A DNA stretch of 16,604 bases from Alphaproteobacteria bacterium (GTDB lineage Bacteria; Pseudomonadota; Alphaproteobacteria; Puniceispirillales; Marisalimonadaceae). Positions 7,865 to 14,799 of the stretch are shown here, one piece after another. Location of the stretch: contig JADHRC010000022.1 in assembly GCA_016777645.1 (NCBI GenBank), positions 1 through 16,604 on the forward strand, read 5' to 3'. Both the position numbers and the translations under genes were made by a program. The notes under the pieces are model-generated. The model ran no database searches. It was not told the origin of the DNA and saw only the letters and a program-made list of their open reading frames with translations. Every line of letters begins with the position of its first letter. Positions within the stretch are counted from its first letter, which is position 1.

Positions 7865-8035
7865 ATGTTATTCACCACAATTTTAAAAAAAACCGTTCAA
7901 ATTTTAGCAACAAATCCAACTGCAAGAAAAAAGGCGGGTGAATTAGCTATTAAAGCATATAAATCAGCAAAACCAGTAATTGAAGAAACAAAAAAAAATA
8001 TAGAAAAAAAAATAAAAAAAAATTTTAAAAAATAA
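7865..8035 (+). CDS. Small lysine-rich protein, function unknown
   Basis: An ORF of 56 residues, ATG 7865 to TAA 8033-8035. It begins MLFTTILKKTVQILATNPTA and is followed by RKKAGELAIKAYKSAKPVIE and a lysine-only tail region. About 15 of 56 residues are lysine with few acids, so it is strongly basic. It looks like one amphipathic helix with a central ATNPTARKKA turn. Alanine, glycine and proline codons occur in the middle part, and a 17-base-spaced promoter lies upstream, which argues against chance. The ribosome binding site is weak (CGAG 6 bases before ATG). I do not recognise the family; short basic proteins with an NPxARxKA core may be widespread in Alphaproteobacteria, but that is recollection. 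The end codes in A tracts that may cause sequencing or slippage problems. Confidence 0.6.
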   Translation: MLFTTILKKTVQILATNPTARKKAGELAIKAYKSAKPVIEETKKNIEKKIKKNFKK

Positions 8036-8054
8036 GAAAAAAAGATTTTTTTTT
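8027..8054. terminator. Possible weak A/T hairpin between the small ORF and map
   Basis: Seven or more A (from about 8036) face a run of T (8046-8054) and can form an AT-only hairpin that reads the same from both strands, between two convergent gene ends. It has no GC clamp. A bidirectional terminator function is possible but unproven. Confidence 0.25.
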
Positions 8055-8841
8055 AAACTATATAATCTGGTTGTGTGTATCCTTTAGGAGACTTTGTAAA
8101 AACAACATAACCATTTGCTGTTACACCTATGCTATGTTCGAATTGAGCAGACAAACTCTTATCTCTTGTTACTGCGGTCCAACCATCCGATAAAATTTTT
8201 ACATCATACTTACCGGAATTAATCATAGGTTCGATTGTAAAAATCATACCTTCTTTAAGCGTTTCTCCCGAGTTTGGAGATCCATAATGTAATATTGTTG
8301 GAGGAGCGTGAAATACTTTCCCCAAGCCATGTCCAGTGAAATCTCTTACAACTGATAACCCGTGCTTTTCGGCATGAGTTTGTATAGCGTGGCCAATATC
8401 ACCAGTTGTACTCCCTGGCTTTACTGTTTCTATACCTAACCAAAGACATTCATAAGTTATCTTAGTAAGAAACCGTGCTTTTTTCGAAGGCTCTCCAACA
8501 AAATACATTCTACTAGTATCACCATACCATCCGTCTAGTATGACCGTTACGTCTATGTTTAATATATCTCCATCATCTAGTATCTTATCTCCCGGAATAC
8601 CATGACAAACAACATGATTAACAGATATGCAAGTGGATTTAGGAAAACCTCTATAATTAAGAGGTGCTGGAATAGCATTGTTTTTAATTATATAATCGTG
8701 ACATAAGTCATTTAGATAACCAGTAGAAACACCTTTTTTTACAAATATAGTGATGTAGTCTAAAACCTCTGCAGCAAGTTGACCTGCCTTGTGCATCTTT
8801 TCAAAGCCTTCTGAACTATGTTTTTCAATATTATTATTCAT
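8053..8841 (-). CDS. map: Methionine aminopeptidase, type I
   Basis: Map removes the initiator methionine from nascent proteins in the cytoplasm. The 262-residue pita-bread-fold enzyme has all five metal ligands: D97 (NIDVT), D108 (GDTSRM), H171 (GHGLG), E204 (TIEPM) and E235 (QFEHS). H80 in VCHGIP and H178 are the substrate-binding histidines. The lack of an N-terminal zinc-finger extension makes it the ordinary bacterial type Ia. AGGA lies about 5 bases before the ATG, supporting the start. The gene is alone in its transcription unit, divergent from the CinA-like gene. A weak promoter candidate, TTGTAC and TATGTT with a 17-base spacer, lies at 8887-8915 on this strand. Confidence 0.97.
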   Translation of the reverse strand: MNNNIEKHSSEGFEKMHKAGQLAAEVLDYITIFVKKGVSTGYLNDLCHDYIIKNNAIPAPLNYRGFPKSTCISVNHVVCHGIPGDKILDDGDILNIDVTVILDGWYGDTSRMYFVGEPSKKARFLTKITYECLWLGIETVKPGSTTGDIGHAIQTHAEKHGLSVVRDFTGHGLGKVFHAPPTILHYGSPNSGETLKEGMIFTIEPMINSGKYDVKILSDGWTAVTRDKSLSAQFEHSIGVTANGYVVFTKSPKGYTQPDYIV

Positions 8842-8943
8842 AATTTCCTATATTTTTATCTAAAAAAGATGGATATCAAATAAATTAACATATAATTATT
8901 AATATTTACGTACAATAATATTTTTTATTAAGGATTTTTATTA
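8842..8943. promoter_or_regulatory. Divergent promoter region between map and the CinA-like gene
   Basis: On the - strand TTGTAC (8915-8910) and TATGTT (8892-8887) stand 17 bases apart and could serve map. On the + strand a perfect TATAAT occurs at 8891-8896 without a recognisable -35, and AAGGA near 8929-8933 is the ribosome binding site of the next gene. The two candidate -10 boxes overlap, so the promoters may compete. Nothing else was seen. Confidence 0.3.
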
Positions 8944-9717
8944 ATGGTTTCAACAGCTGGAATAATAATTATTGGAGATGAGATACTTTCTGGGAGAACA
9001 AAAGACACCAATATTAATTGGATTGCAAATGAATTGAACAAAATAGGTATAAGATTAATTGAAGCTAGAATTATTCCAGATGATCCAACAACTATTATTG
9101 AAACTATAAAATTTTTTACAAAAAATTTTACATATGTTTTTTCTTGTGGTGGTATTGGTCCTACTCATGACGACATAACAACTGAATGTGTTGCTCGAGC
9201 CTTCAATCAAGAATTAGTCAAAAGTGATGAAGCAATGAGGAGATTAGCAGCCCATTATGAAGGCACAAATATAGAATTTAATGAAGCTCGGCAGAAAATG
9301 GCTGTTGTCCCATCAAATTCTATACTTATAGATAATCCTGTTTCAGCTGCGCCAGGTTACAAGATAGAAAATTTATTTGTCTTTGCTGGTGTTCCTAAAA
9401 TTATGCAAGGAATGTTCCACACAATTTTACATGACTTATTAGGTGGAATAAAACTCTTGTCAAAAACTGTTTCTAGTAATTTGGGAGAGGGATTAATTGC
9501 AAAAGATCTTGAAAAAATTGAAAGCGAGTTTGAAGATGTAAAGATAGGCTCATATCCTTATTTCAAGCCTGGTAATTTTGGAACTTCAGTTGTTTTAAGA
9601 TCAGAAAATAAAGATAGACTTAACGAAGCCTCAAAAAAAGTTTTACTCTCTATAATTAATCACGGTGGTAAAGGAAAAATATTAGAAGAAAATGAAATAG
9701 ATGATAGATCTTTATAA
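8944..9717 (+). CDS. Molybdopterin-binding / CinA N-terminal domain protein
   Basis: This 257-residue protein is a stand-alone MoaB/MogA-like (MoCF) domain of the kind at the N-terminus of CinA. The signatures are GDEILSGRTKDTN (11-23) and SCGGIGPTHDDITTE (67-81), with PSNSILIDNPVSAAPGYKIE and FAGVPKIMQGM as further COG1058 features. It lacks the C-terminal pyridine-nucleotide amidase (PncC) domain of full CinA (about 410 residues). In full CinA the domain has been linked to ADP-ribose pyrophosphatase activity; what the lone domain does in Alphaproteobacteria is unclear, so no symbol is given. AAGGA is well placed upstream. It is divergent from map and ends one base before the rhomboid gene ends on the opposite strand. 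Confidence 0.88.
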   Translation: MVSTAGIIIIGDEILSGRTKDTNINWIANELNKIGIRLIEARIIPDDPTTIIETIKFFTKNFTYVFSCGGIGPTHDDITTECVARAFNQELVKSDEAMRRLAAHYEGTNIEFNEARQKMAVVPSNSILIDNPVSAAPGYKIENLFVFAGVPKIMQGMFHTILHDLLGGIKLLSKTVSSNLGEGLIAKDLEKIESEFEDVKIGSYPYFKPGNFGTSVVLRSENKDRLNEASKKVLLSIINHGGKGKILEENEIDDRSL

Positions 9718-9718
9718 A

Positions 9719-10438
9719 TTATTTGGCATTTGGAACAGAACCTTTTAAAGATCTATTTTTTGAAATTTTTTTTGTATAAAAAAAGTTTATTAAAATTGCT
9801 CCTGACACAAAACCACCTATGTGAGCGCCATAAGCAACTCCTCCAGTATTAAAATCATCTCCACTAAAACTTAAAAATTGAATTAAAATCCAACCTCCAA
9901 GTACTATGAAGGCTCTAATTTTAAATATTTTAAAAAATATTAAAAACCAAAAAAATACTTTGATTTTTGCCTTTGGAAATAAAACTAAATAACCACCTAA
10001 AATACCTGCAATTGCTCCTGAAGCTCCAATCATTGGTATGGTTGAACTTGGATCTAGTACAGCCTGTGTCAAGGCTGCAAAAGATCCTGTTGTGAAGTAA
10101 AATATCAAAAATTTAGTTTTACCTAATACTTCTTCTACATTGTCACCAAATATATATAGATAAGTCATATTTCCAATAAGGTGCATCCACCCACCATGAA
10201 AAAACATTGATGTTATTACAGTCAAATATGCTGGAATTATTTTTAATTGACCTGATAACTCAGAATAACCAAACAAAGTGGCAGGTATCATCCCAAAGCT
10301 TATAAATAGTTGTTCTTTTACATAGGAATACTCAAAAATATATTTGAAAAAAATTATTGTACAAATAAATATTATTAACCAATTTAATATTGGTTTTTTT
10401 GTTGTTGGATTTTCATCAGCAAAAGGGAAGAAAAACAT
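9719..10438 (-). CDS. Rhomboid family intramembrane serine protease
   Basis: A polytopic membrane protein of 239 residues with the rhomboid catalytic dyad: S140 in the GASGAIAG motif and H206 in AHIGGFVSG. FFHGGWMHLIGNM (79-91) supplies the conserved HxxxN oxyanion residues (H86, N90). Hydrophobic segments are near 17-36, 66-80, 90-100, 109-125, 138-155, 160-190 and 204-220, about six membrane spans. The N-terminus MFFFPFADENP is typical of this bacterial group. Rhomboids cut transmembrane substrates inside the membrane; the substrate here cannot be told from sequence. Its ATG abuts the panC stop directly (TAAATG), with no ribosome binding site of its own, so translation probably depends on panC. 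Confidence 0.92.
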   Translation of the reverse strand: MFFFPFADENPTTKKPILNWLIIFICTIIFFKYIFEYSYVKEQLFISFGMIPATLFGYSELSGQLKIIPAYLTVITSMFFHGGWMHLIGNMTYLYIFGDNVEEVLGKTKFLIFYFTTGSFAALTQAVLDPSSTIPMIGASGAIAGILGGYLVLFPKAKIKVFFWFLIFFKIFKIRAFIVLGGWILIQFLSFSGDDFNTGGVAYGAHIGGFVSGAILINFFYTKKISKNRSLKGSVPNAK

Positions 10439-11281
10439 TTAGAATTCAATGTTATCTATTAGTCTAGTATTATTAATAGTAACTGAACCTAAAAAAACTT
10501 TTTTACCTTCAAATTGATTAATGTCAATTTTATTAAGGTTATGATCTCTGAGTTCAAAATAATGTGGTATTAATTTTTTTGAAATAAGATAATTTTTTGC
10601 TTCACTTATTATAGTTTTTAAATCAAAATTTTTTTTATAAGATTGAGCACTATGATATAGAGCTTTATACAAATTTGCAGCCATTTCTAATTCTGGCTCT
10701 GAGAGATAATTATTTCTTGATGAAAGAGCTATTCCATTTTCTGCTCTTATTATAGGAGCTTTGATTAACTCAATGTTTGGATGTAAAGATACAGCCATTT
10801 GTCTAATTAAAATTTCTTGTTGATAGTCTTTCGCACCAAAAACAGCTACATCAGGGTTAATAATTTCAAATAACTTATTTACTACCGTTAGAACGCCATC
10901 AAAATGTCCTGGCCTGATTTTACCACATAGTTCTGATCCAAGAATTCCTGAGTGAATAGTTTTAATATCCTCAATGTTCGAAAATACTTCTTTATTATTT
11001 ACTGGCAAAAATAAAATGTCACATTTTTCATCATTAAGTTTTTTAATGTCGTCTTCGTGAGTTCTAGGATATTTGTCATAATCCTCATTTTTACCAAACT
11101 GAAGAGGATTAACAAATATAGTAGATATTGTTTTAGACGCATGTTTTTTTGCAATTCTTATCAAGGACAAGTGTCCTTCATGAAGATTTCCCATAGTAGG
11201 AATTAAGGCTAATTTTTCAGAATTTTTGGAAAAGTTTTTAAGAGCAACATCTAATTCTTTTCTGGTCCGTGTGATAATCAT
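10439..11281 (-). CDS. panC: Pantothenate synthetase (pantoate-beta-alanine ligase)
   Basis: PanC condenses pantoate and beta-alanine with ATP to give pantothenate, the coenzyme A precursor. The 280-residue protein has the nucleotidyl-transferase HxGH motif in GNLHEGHLSL (31-40), FVNPLQFG (56-63), RPGHFDGVLTVVNKLF (123-138), FGAKDYQQ (148-155) and the KMSKS-like loop ENGIALSSRN (181-190). All match the family and the length is normal. AGG lies about 11 bases before the ATG. The tRNA-Leu gene ends 47 bases upstream on the same strand, so tRNA, panC and the rhomboid gene may share a transcript. The usual partner panB is not in the window. Confidence 0.97.
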   Translation of the reverse strand: MIITRTRKELDVALKNFSKNSEKLALIPTMGNLHEGHLSLIRIAKKHASKTISTIFVNPLQFGKNEDYDKYPRTHEDDIKKLNDEKCDILFLPVNNKEVFSNIEDIKTIHSGILGSELCGKIRPGHFDGVLTVVNKLFEIINPDVAVFGAKDYQQEILIRQMAVSLHPNIELIKAPIIRAENGIALSSRNNYLSEPELEMAANLYKALYHSAQSYKKNFDLKTIISEAKNYLISKKLIPHYFELRDHNLNKIDINQFEGKKVFLGSVTINNTRLIDNIEF

Positions 11282-11328
11282 TTATATAAAGACCTAAGCA
11301 CTTTAGAAAATGTTTAAAAAAGTTTATA

Positions 11329-11415
11329 TGGTACGAGCGGGGGGACTTGAACCCCCACGTCCTTATCGGACTCTGGATTTTAAGTCCAGTGCGTCTACCA
11401 TTCCGCCACGCTCGC
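11329..11415 (-). tRNA. tRNA-Leu (anticodon UAA)
   Basis: Reading on the - strand, GCGAGCG (11415-11409) pairs with CGCTCGT to form the acceptor stem, with a G1-U72 wobble at the end and A73 as discriminator. The D arm contains the AATGGTAGAC segment. The anticodon stem CTGGA/TCCAG holds the loop CTTAAAA, giving anticodon TAA. The variable arm is long (TCC GATAAG GAC pairing), the class II form expected for leucine. The T arm is GGGGG-TTCAAGT-CCCCC. CCA is encoded at 11331-11329. No introns or gaps are seen. Confidence 0.97.
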
Positions 11416-11431
11416 AAAACCATATTTCAGT

Positions 11432-11460
11432 TGTGTAACTTAGCTTTTTAGCTAAGGCAA
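11432..11460 (-). promoter_or_regulatory. Candidate promoter of tRNA-Leu with a palindromic spacer
   Basis: On the - strand TTGCCT (11460-11455) and TACACA (11437-11432) are 17 bases apart, giving a start near 11425 and a tRNA leader of about 10 nt. The spacer is almost exactly the palindrome CTTAGCT-TTTT-AGCTAAG (11439-11456). The -10 match is only 3/6, so this is a tentative call. Confidence 0.3.
11439..11456. repeat. Perfect 7-bp palindrome between tRNA-Leu and the hydroxy-acid oxidoreductase
   Basis: CTTAGCT and AGCTAAG form a perfect dyad around TTTT, in the 106-base divergent gap. No gene reads into it as a terminator would need: both neighbours are transcribed away from it. A T run at 11462-11467 follows on the + strand after five other bases. 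It may be an operator or a structural relic. Confidence 0.4.
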
Positions 11461-11521
11461 GTTTTTTATAGCTTTTAAGATTAAATTTTATATAGTTCTT
11501 TTATTAGATTTGGAGATTAAA

Positions 11522-12622
11522 ATGGAAGAAAATAGACTAGGTAGTAGAATTGAAGGTGAGGAGTATCTTGTCCTCCACGAATTTGTTAAAAAAGCAAAAG
11601 AAAAACTTCCTTTAGAAACTTGGGATTATCTAATAGGAGCTTCTGAAACTGAAACCACCTTCAAAAGGAATAGGTTTGCGCTTGATAGTTTAGCATTCCG
11701 ACCTAGAGTTTTAAGAGACGTTGAGAATGTTAATCTGAAGTCAAATTTTCTAGGTCATGAACTAAGGATACCTATTATTCTTGCTCCTATTGGTTCAATG
11801 CAGGACTTTGTTGAAGGAGCAGGTTTGGCTCCAACCTTTGCGGCATCTGAATTCGGTGTAATGCACATGATAAGTTCTACTTGTATGCCAGGCCTAGAAG
11901 AAGTAGCAAAAAGCGTAAATTATCCAAAATGTTTTCAATTATATGTCAGAGGTAATCAGGATTGGGTAGATGATAATATTAAAAAGGCAATAGATTGTAA
12001 TTACTCTGCTATATGTTTAACTGTTGATTTGGATGCATATGGAAGAAGAGAAAGGGATTTAGCAAAAAGATATAGAACAACATCACGTCAATCTGCTAGT
12101 GGATTTGAATACCAAATGCGCTTTTCGTGGGCGGATATAGATAGAATAAAATCTTATTGTAATTTACCAATCATAATTAAAGGTATTGCAACAAAAGAAG
12201 ATGCTATTTTAGCAGTTGAACATGGAGTTGAGGTTGTGTACGTTTCTAATCATGGGGGTAGACAACTTGATTATAGTATAGGAGGTTTAAATGTTTTACC
12301 CGAGATTGTTGATGCTGTGAGAAATAAAGCAAAAATTATTTTTGATGGTGGTATAATGAGAGGGACCGATGTTGTCAAAGCTATTGCTTTGGGAGCTGAT
12401 TTTGTTGGAATAGGGCGTCTACAAGGTTTTGCCGCCGCAGCAGGAGGTTCAAAAGCCATTGTAAGAATGTTAGAACTATTAGAATTAGAAATTCTTACTA
12501 CATTAAGATTGCTGGGTGTGAACTCCTTGTATGATTTAGATCAAACATACTTAGGTAAAGATTATTCATTTGGATCTTATAATGTTTTAAGTTCTTTTCC
12601 ATTAATTGATGAGGGTTATTGA
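11522..12622 (+). CDS. FMN-dependent alpha-hydroxy-acid oxidoreductase (LldD / glycolate oxidase family)
   Basis: A 366-residue TIM-barrel flavoenzyme that oxidises an L-2-hydroxy acid, such as lactate, glycolate or a longer acid, to the 2-oxo acid. Family residues are in place: Y36 (WDYLIGA), FRPRVLRDV (59-67), APIGSM (88-93), FQLYV with Y141, LTVDLDAYGRRERD (166-179), K220, the SNHGGRQLD motif with base H244 and R247 (242-250), DGGIMRG (275-281) and GIGR (296-299). After GIGR it reads L rather than the usual P, and the 184-204 loop is short, so it is not a textbook LldD. The substrate cannot be fixed. The ATG at 11522 is chosen over a TTG at 11510 because GGAG at 11512-11515 is ideally placed. 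It overlaps the convergent HD gene by 7 bases. Confidence 0.9.
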   Translation: MEENRLGSRIEGEEYLVLHEFVKKAKEKLPLETWDYLIGASETETTFKRNRFALDSLAFRPRVLRDVENVNLKSNFLGHELRIPIILAPIGSMQDFVEGAGLAPTFAASEFGVMHMISSTCMPGLEEVAKSVNYPKCFQLYVRGNQDWVDDNIKKAIDCNYSAICLTVDLDAYGRRERDLAKRYRTTSRQSASGFEYQMRFSWADIDRIKSYCNLPIIIKGIATKEDAILAVEHGVEVVYVSNHGGRQLDYSIGGLNVLPEIVDAVRNKAKIIFDGGIMRGTDVVKAIALGADFVGIGRLQGFAAAAGGSKAIVRMLELLELEILTTLRLLGVNSLYDLDQTYLGKDYSFGSYNVLSSFPLIDEGY

Positions 12623-13233
12623 TTGATTAGTGAAGATAGTTCAAAAAACCTTTTCAAAAACTTTAGTGAAATTTTTTCTGGTGCAATAGGTATAATTTTT
12701 TCTATTTTATAATTTAAGGTGGGTTTTTTTAAAATTACGAGTGCTTCTTTTTGATTATAGCCAGCTACATTTATAGCCTCAAACCAAGCGACAGCTTTGT
12801 CTATTTTCTTTATTTTTGACGAGATTGTTTTTGGAATTTCGGTAGGTAATCCAAATCTGAGGTAAATAGCTTTCATCAAATTATCCTCAACATGTCTATA
12901 GCTATTATTTAGTGCATATTTGAATGGAGTAATTAAATCACCTATAACGTATTCTGGTGCATCATGTAAAAGAGCAGCAAGGTTCCATTTCTTATCTAAA
13001 TTAGGATATTCGACATTAAAAGCTTCTTCTACAATAACTGAATGCTGTGCTACAGAATATGCATGGATACCTGTTGTTTGACCATTCCATCTAGTAACTC
13101 TTGATAAACCAAGAGCTATGTCTTCTATTTCTATATCTAATGGAGATGGTGATAATATATCAAGTTTACGGCCTGACAACATTCTTTGCCAAGCTCTTTT
13201 TTGTTTTGATTTTAATTCTCCAAAAATTTTCAA
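12616..13233 (-). CDS. HD-domain phosphohydrolase (YfbR-like)
   Basis: A 205-residue HD-superfamily hydrolase. The segment AWQRMLSGRKLDILSPSP (14-31), then DIEIEDIALGLSRVTRWNGQ (33-52), is characteristic of a conserved alphaproteobacterial family related to the 5'-deoxynucleotidase YfbR. Metal ligands are H64 (VAQHS), H90-D91 (LHDAPEYVIGD) and probably D145 (KKIDKAVAW). A phosphate ester, perhaps a nucleotide, is the likely substrate; this is from family resemblance only. The start is TTG at 13231-13233, preceded by AAGGA at a short distance. The first ATG, at codon 18, would cut off RAWQR, which homologues keep, so TTG is favoured. The gene overlaps the end of the hydroxy-acid oxidoreductase by 7 bases and is divergent from the next gene. 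Confidence 0.82.
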   Translation of the reverse strand: MKIFGELKSKQKRAWQRMLSGRKLDILSPSPLDIEIEDIALGLSRVTRWNGQTTGIHAYSVAQHSVIVEEAFNVEYPNLDKKWNLAALLHDAPEYVIGDLITPFKYALNNSYRHVEDNLMKAIYLRFGLPTEIPKTISSKIKKIDKAVAWFEAINVAGYNQKEALVILKKPTLNYKIEKIIPIAPEKISLKFLKRFFELSSLINQ

Positions 13234-13312
13234 ATTCCTTAAACTTTAAAAAGATATTGATTTATTACATATTAAATATAAAAAAGAAAAAACAATTTTT
13301 CAGAGTATAAGT

Positions 13313-14014
13313 TTGGATTTTTATCAAGCACAAGATAAGTATCGTCAGAAACAAGTCAAATCAATTTTTAGCTTTTTCTTTAAGCTTATTCTATTTTTTT
13401 TAGCTTTTATATTTGGTTGGTGGTTTGGAAACAGTGATAAATTAGTTTTGATAGCTGAGAATGAAAAAATAATTACAGATTATTATAATAAAGAGAATGT
13501 TATTGAAAAAAAATTGGCTGATACTAGGTTAAAGCTTAAAGAAGCTAATTTAGCTTTAAGTGCTCAAAACATTCAAAACAAAAACTCAGATTTTGGAACA
13601 GAGGCAAAAAAAATTCTTGCCTATAGTTTAGCAAAAGGGGTGCCTGAAAACGAAATAATAAACTCTTTGAAATTACTCTCTAGTGATAAAGTATGTAATG
13701 ACATAGAAACAAAAGAATTAGCAGTGTCTACAGATACATTCACACCTCCAGAAAATATTTTATCATTATTTTCAGGAAGTTTAAAATTAAAAGTTAGTAG
13801 TTTTGACTTACATAATGACAAAAAAAATCAATATTTCAATCCTCAAAAATCAATTAGGGCTATATTTATTTATTTAGGCAATAATGATATTGTTGAAGGC
13901 AAATTACCAATAATAAAAAAAATAATGGCAAACAAATTTTTTGTGAAAATAAAAATTGTTGAGTCCAATGTTAGAGGCGCTGTAATGGTTAATTATCAAA
14001 GTTGTAAAATTTAA
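13313..14014 (+). CDS. Membrane-anchored coiled-coil protein, function unknown
   Basis: I do not recognise this 233-residue protein. Residues 1-16 are charged (MDFYQAQDKYRQKQVK), 18-38 form one hydrophobic membrane span ending in FGWWFG, and 43-90 are rich in E, K, L and A with coiled-coil character. Residues 95-233 look like a globular domain, with cysteines at 128 and 231. The positive N-terminus suggests a signal anchor with the bulk in the periplasm, close to envelope-complex subunits in general shape, but no motif names a system. The start is TTG at 13313 with AGAG 7 bases upstream; no earlier ATG exists in frame. It lies 31 bases before the SDR gene on the same strand and may be cotranscribed with it. 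Confidence 0.65.
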   Translation: MDFYQAQDKYRQKQVKSIFSFFFKLILFFLAFIFGWWFGNSDKLVLIAENEKIITDYYNKENVIEKKLADTRLKLKEANLALSAQNIQNKNSDFGTEAKKILAYSLAKGVPENEIINSLKLLSSDKVCNDIETKELAVSTDTFTPPENILSLFSGSLKLKVSSFDLHNDKKNQYFNPQKSIRAIFIYLGNNDIVEGKLPIIKKIMANKFFVKIKIVESNVRGAVMVNYQSCKI

Positions 14015-14045
14015 TTTCTTAACTTTTGCATAGAATGAATTTAAA

Positions 14046-14786
14046 ATGAAAAAAAAAACAGCTGTAATTACCGGTGCAAGCGACGGCATAGGATCTTCAC
14101 TTGCAAAGTTATTAGTTAACTATGGTTGGGAAGTTATTGGTATTAGTAGAAATACTAAAAAATTAAATTCTTTAAAAAATGAGTTAACAAAGTCTAATGG
14201 TATTTTTAAGCCTTTTCCCTGCGATGTTCAAGATTTTACAAAGTTAAAATCTATTGAAAAAAAAATAAATGTGCCTGATTTGCTTTTTCTTAACGCAGGC
14301 ATTTATACTCCAGTCGATGCTTCTAAGAAAAACTTAGAACATTATAAAAATCATATAAACATAAATTATTTAGGAGTTATTAACGCTTATGAAGTATTTC
14401 TTCCAAAAATGTTAGATGTTAATCAGGGTCATATATTAATTATGTCTAGTATTTCAGGATGGATTGGACTTCCAAAAGCTGCTGCATATGGGCCAAGCAA
14501 AGCTGCTCTTAGATCCTTTGCTCAATCAATTAGATATGATCTAAACGCTAAAGGCATCACAGTTCAAGTATGTAGTCCTGGCTTTGTGGAAACTTCAGCA
14601 ACATCAATTAACGATTTTTATATGCCTGGATTGTTAAAAGTAGATAAAGCTGCTCAACTTATATATAAAAACATCCATACTAAAAAATTTGAATTTTCTT
14701 TTCCTTTTGGATTTTCTACTTTTATGAGAATTCTTAGCATTTTACCTGATAAACTCTCATCTTACTTAATTAATAAAATCAACTAA
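14046..14786 (+). CDS. Short-chain dehydrogenase/reductase (classical SDR)
   Basis: A classical SDR of 246 residues with the Rossmann motif TGASDGIG (9-16), CDV (59-61), NAG (83-85), the active-site serine in MSSISGW (133-139) and the YxxxK pair Y148/K152 in AYGPSKAAL. N107 completes the tetrad. PGFVET follows (cofactor loop). The enzyme reduces or oxidises a carbonyl or alcohol with NAD(P); arginine after the second strand (ISRNTKK, 33-39) leans towards NADP. The C-terminus, with FEFSFPFGFSTFMRIL and a basic tail, could touch the membrane. Position beside SnoaL-like, CFA-synthase-like and DUF1365 genes suggests a lipid substrate, which is an inference from context. Confidence 0.9.
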   Translation: MKKKTAVITGASDGIGSSLAKLLVNYGWEVIGISRNTKKLNSLKNELTKSNGIFKPFPCDVQDFTKLKSIEKKINVPDLLFLNAGIYTPVDASKKNLEHYKNHININYLGVINAYEVFLPKMLDVNQGHILIMSSISGWIGLPKAAAYGPSKAALRSFAQSIRYDLNAKGITVQVCSPGFVETSATSINDFYMPGLLKVDKAAQLIYKNIHTKKFEFSFPFGFSTFMRILSILPDKLSSYLINKIN

Positions 14787-14799
14787 ATTATTATCTATT

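Noticed and set aside
11238..11423. Minus-strand ORF of 61 codons starting MVLRAWRNGRRTGLK
   Set aside because: It is a translation of the tRNA-Leu gene running into panC; this peptide is a familiar false call over tRNAs.
13101..13310. Plus-strand ORF of 69 codons over the HD gene start
   Set aside because: Antisense to the HD-domain gene and made of A/T-driven F, L, I, K codons.
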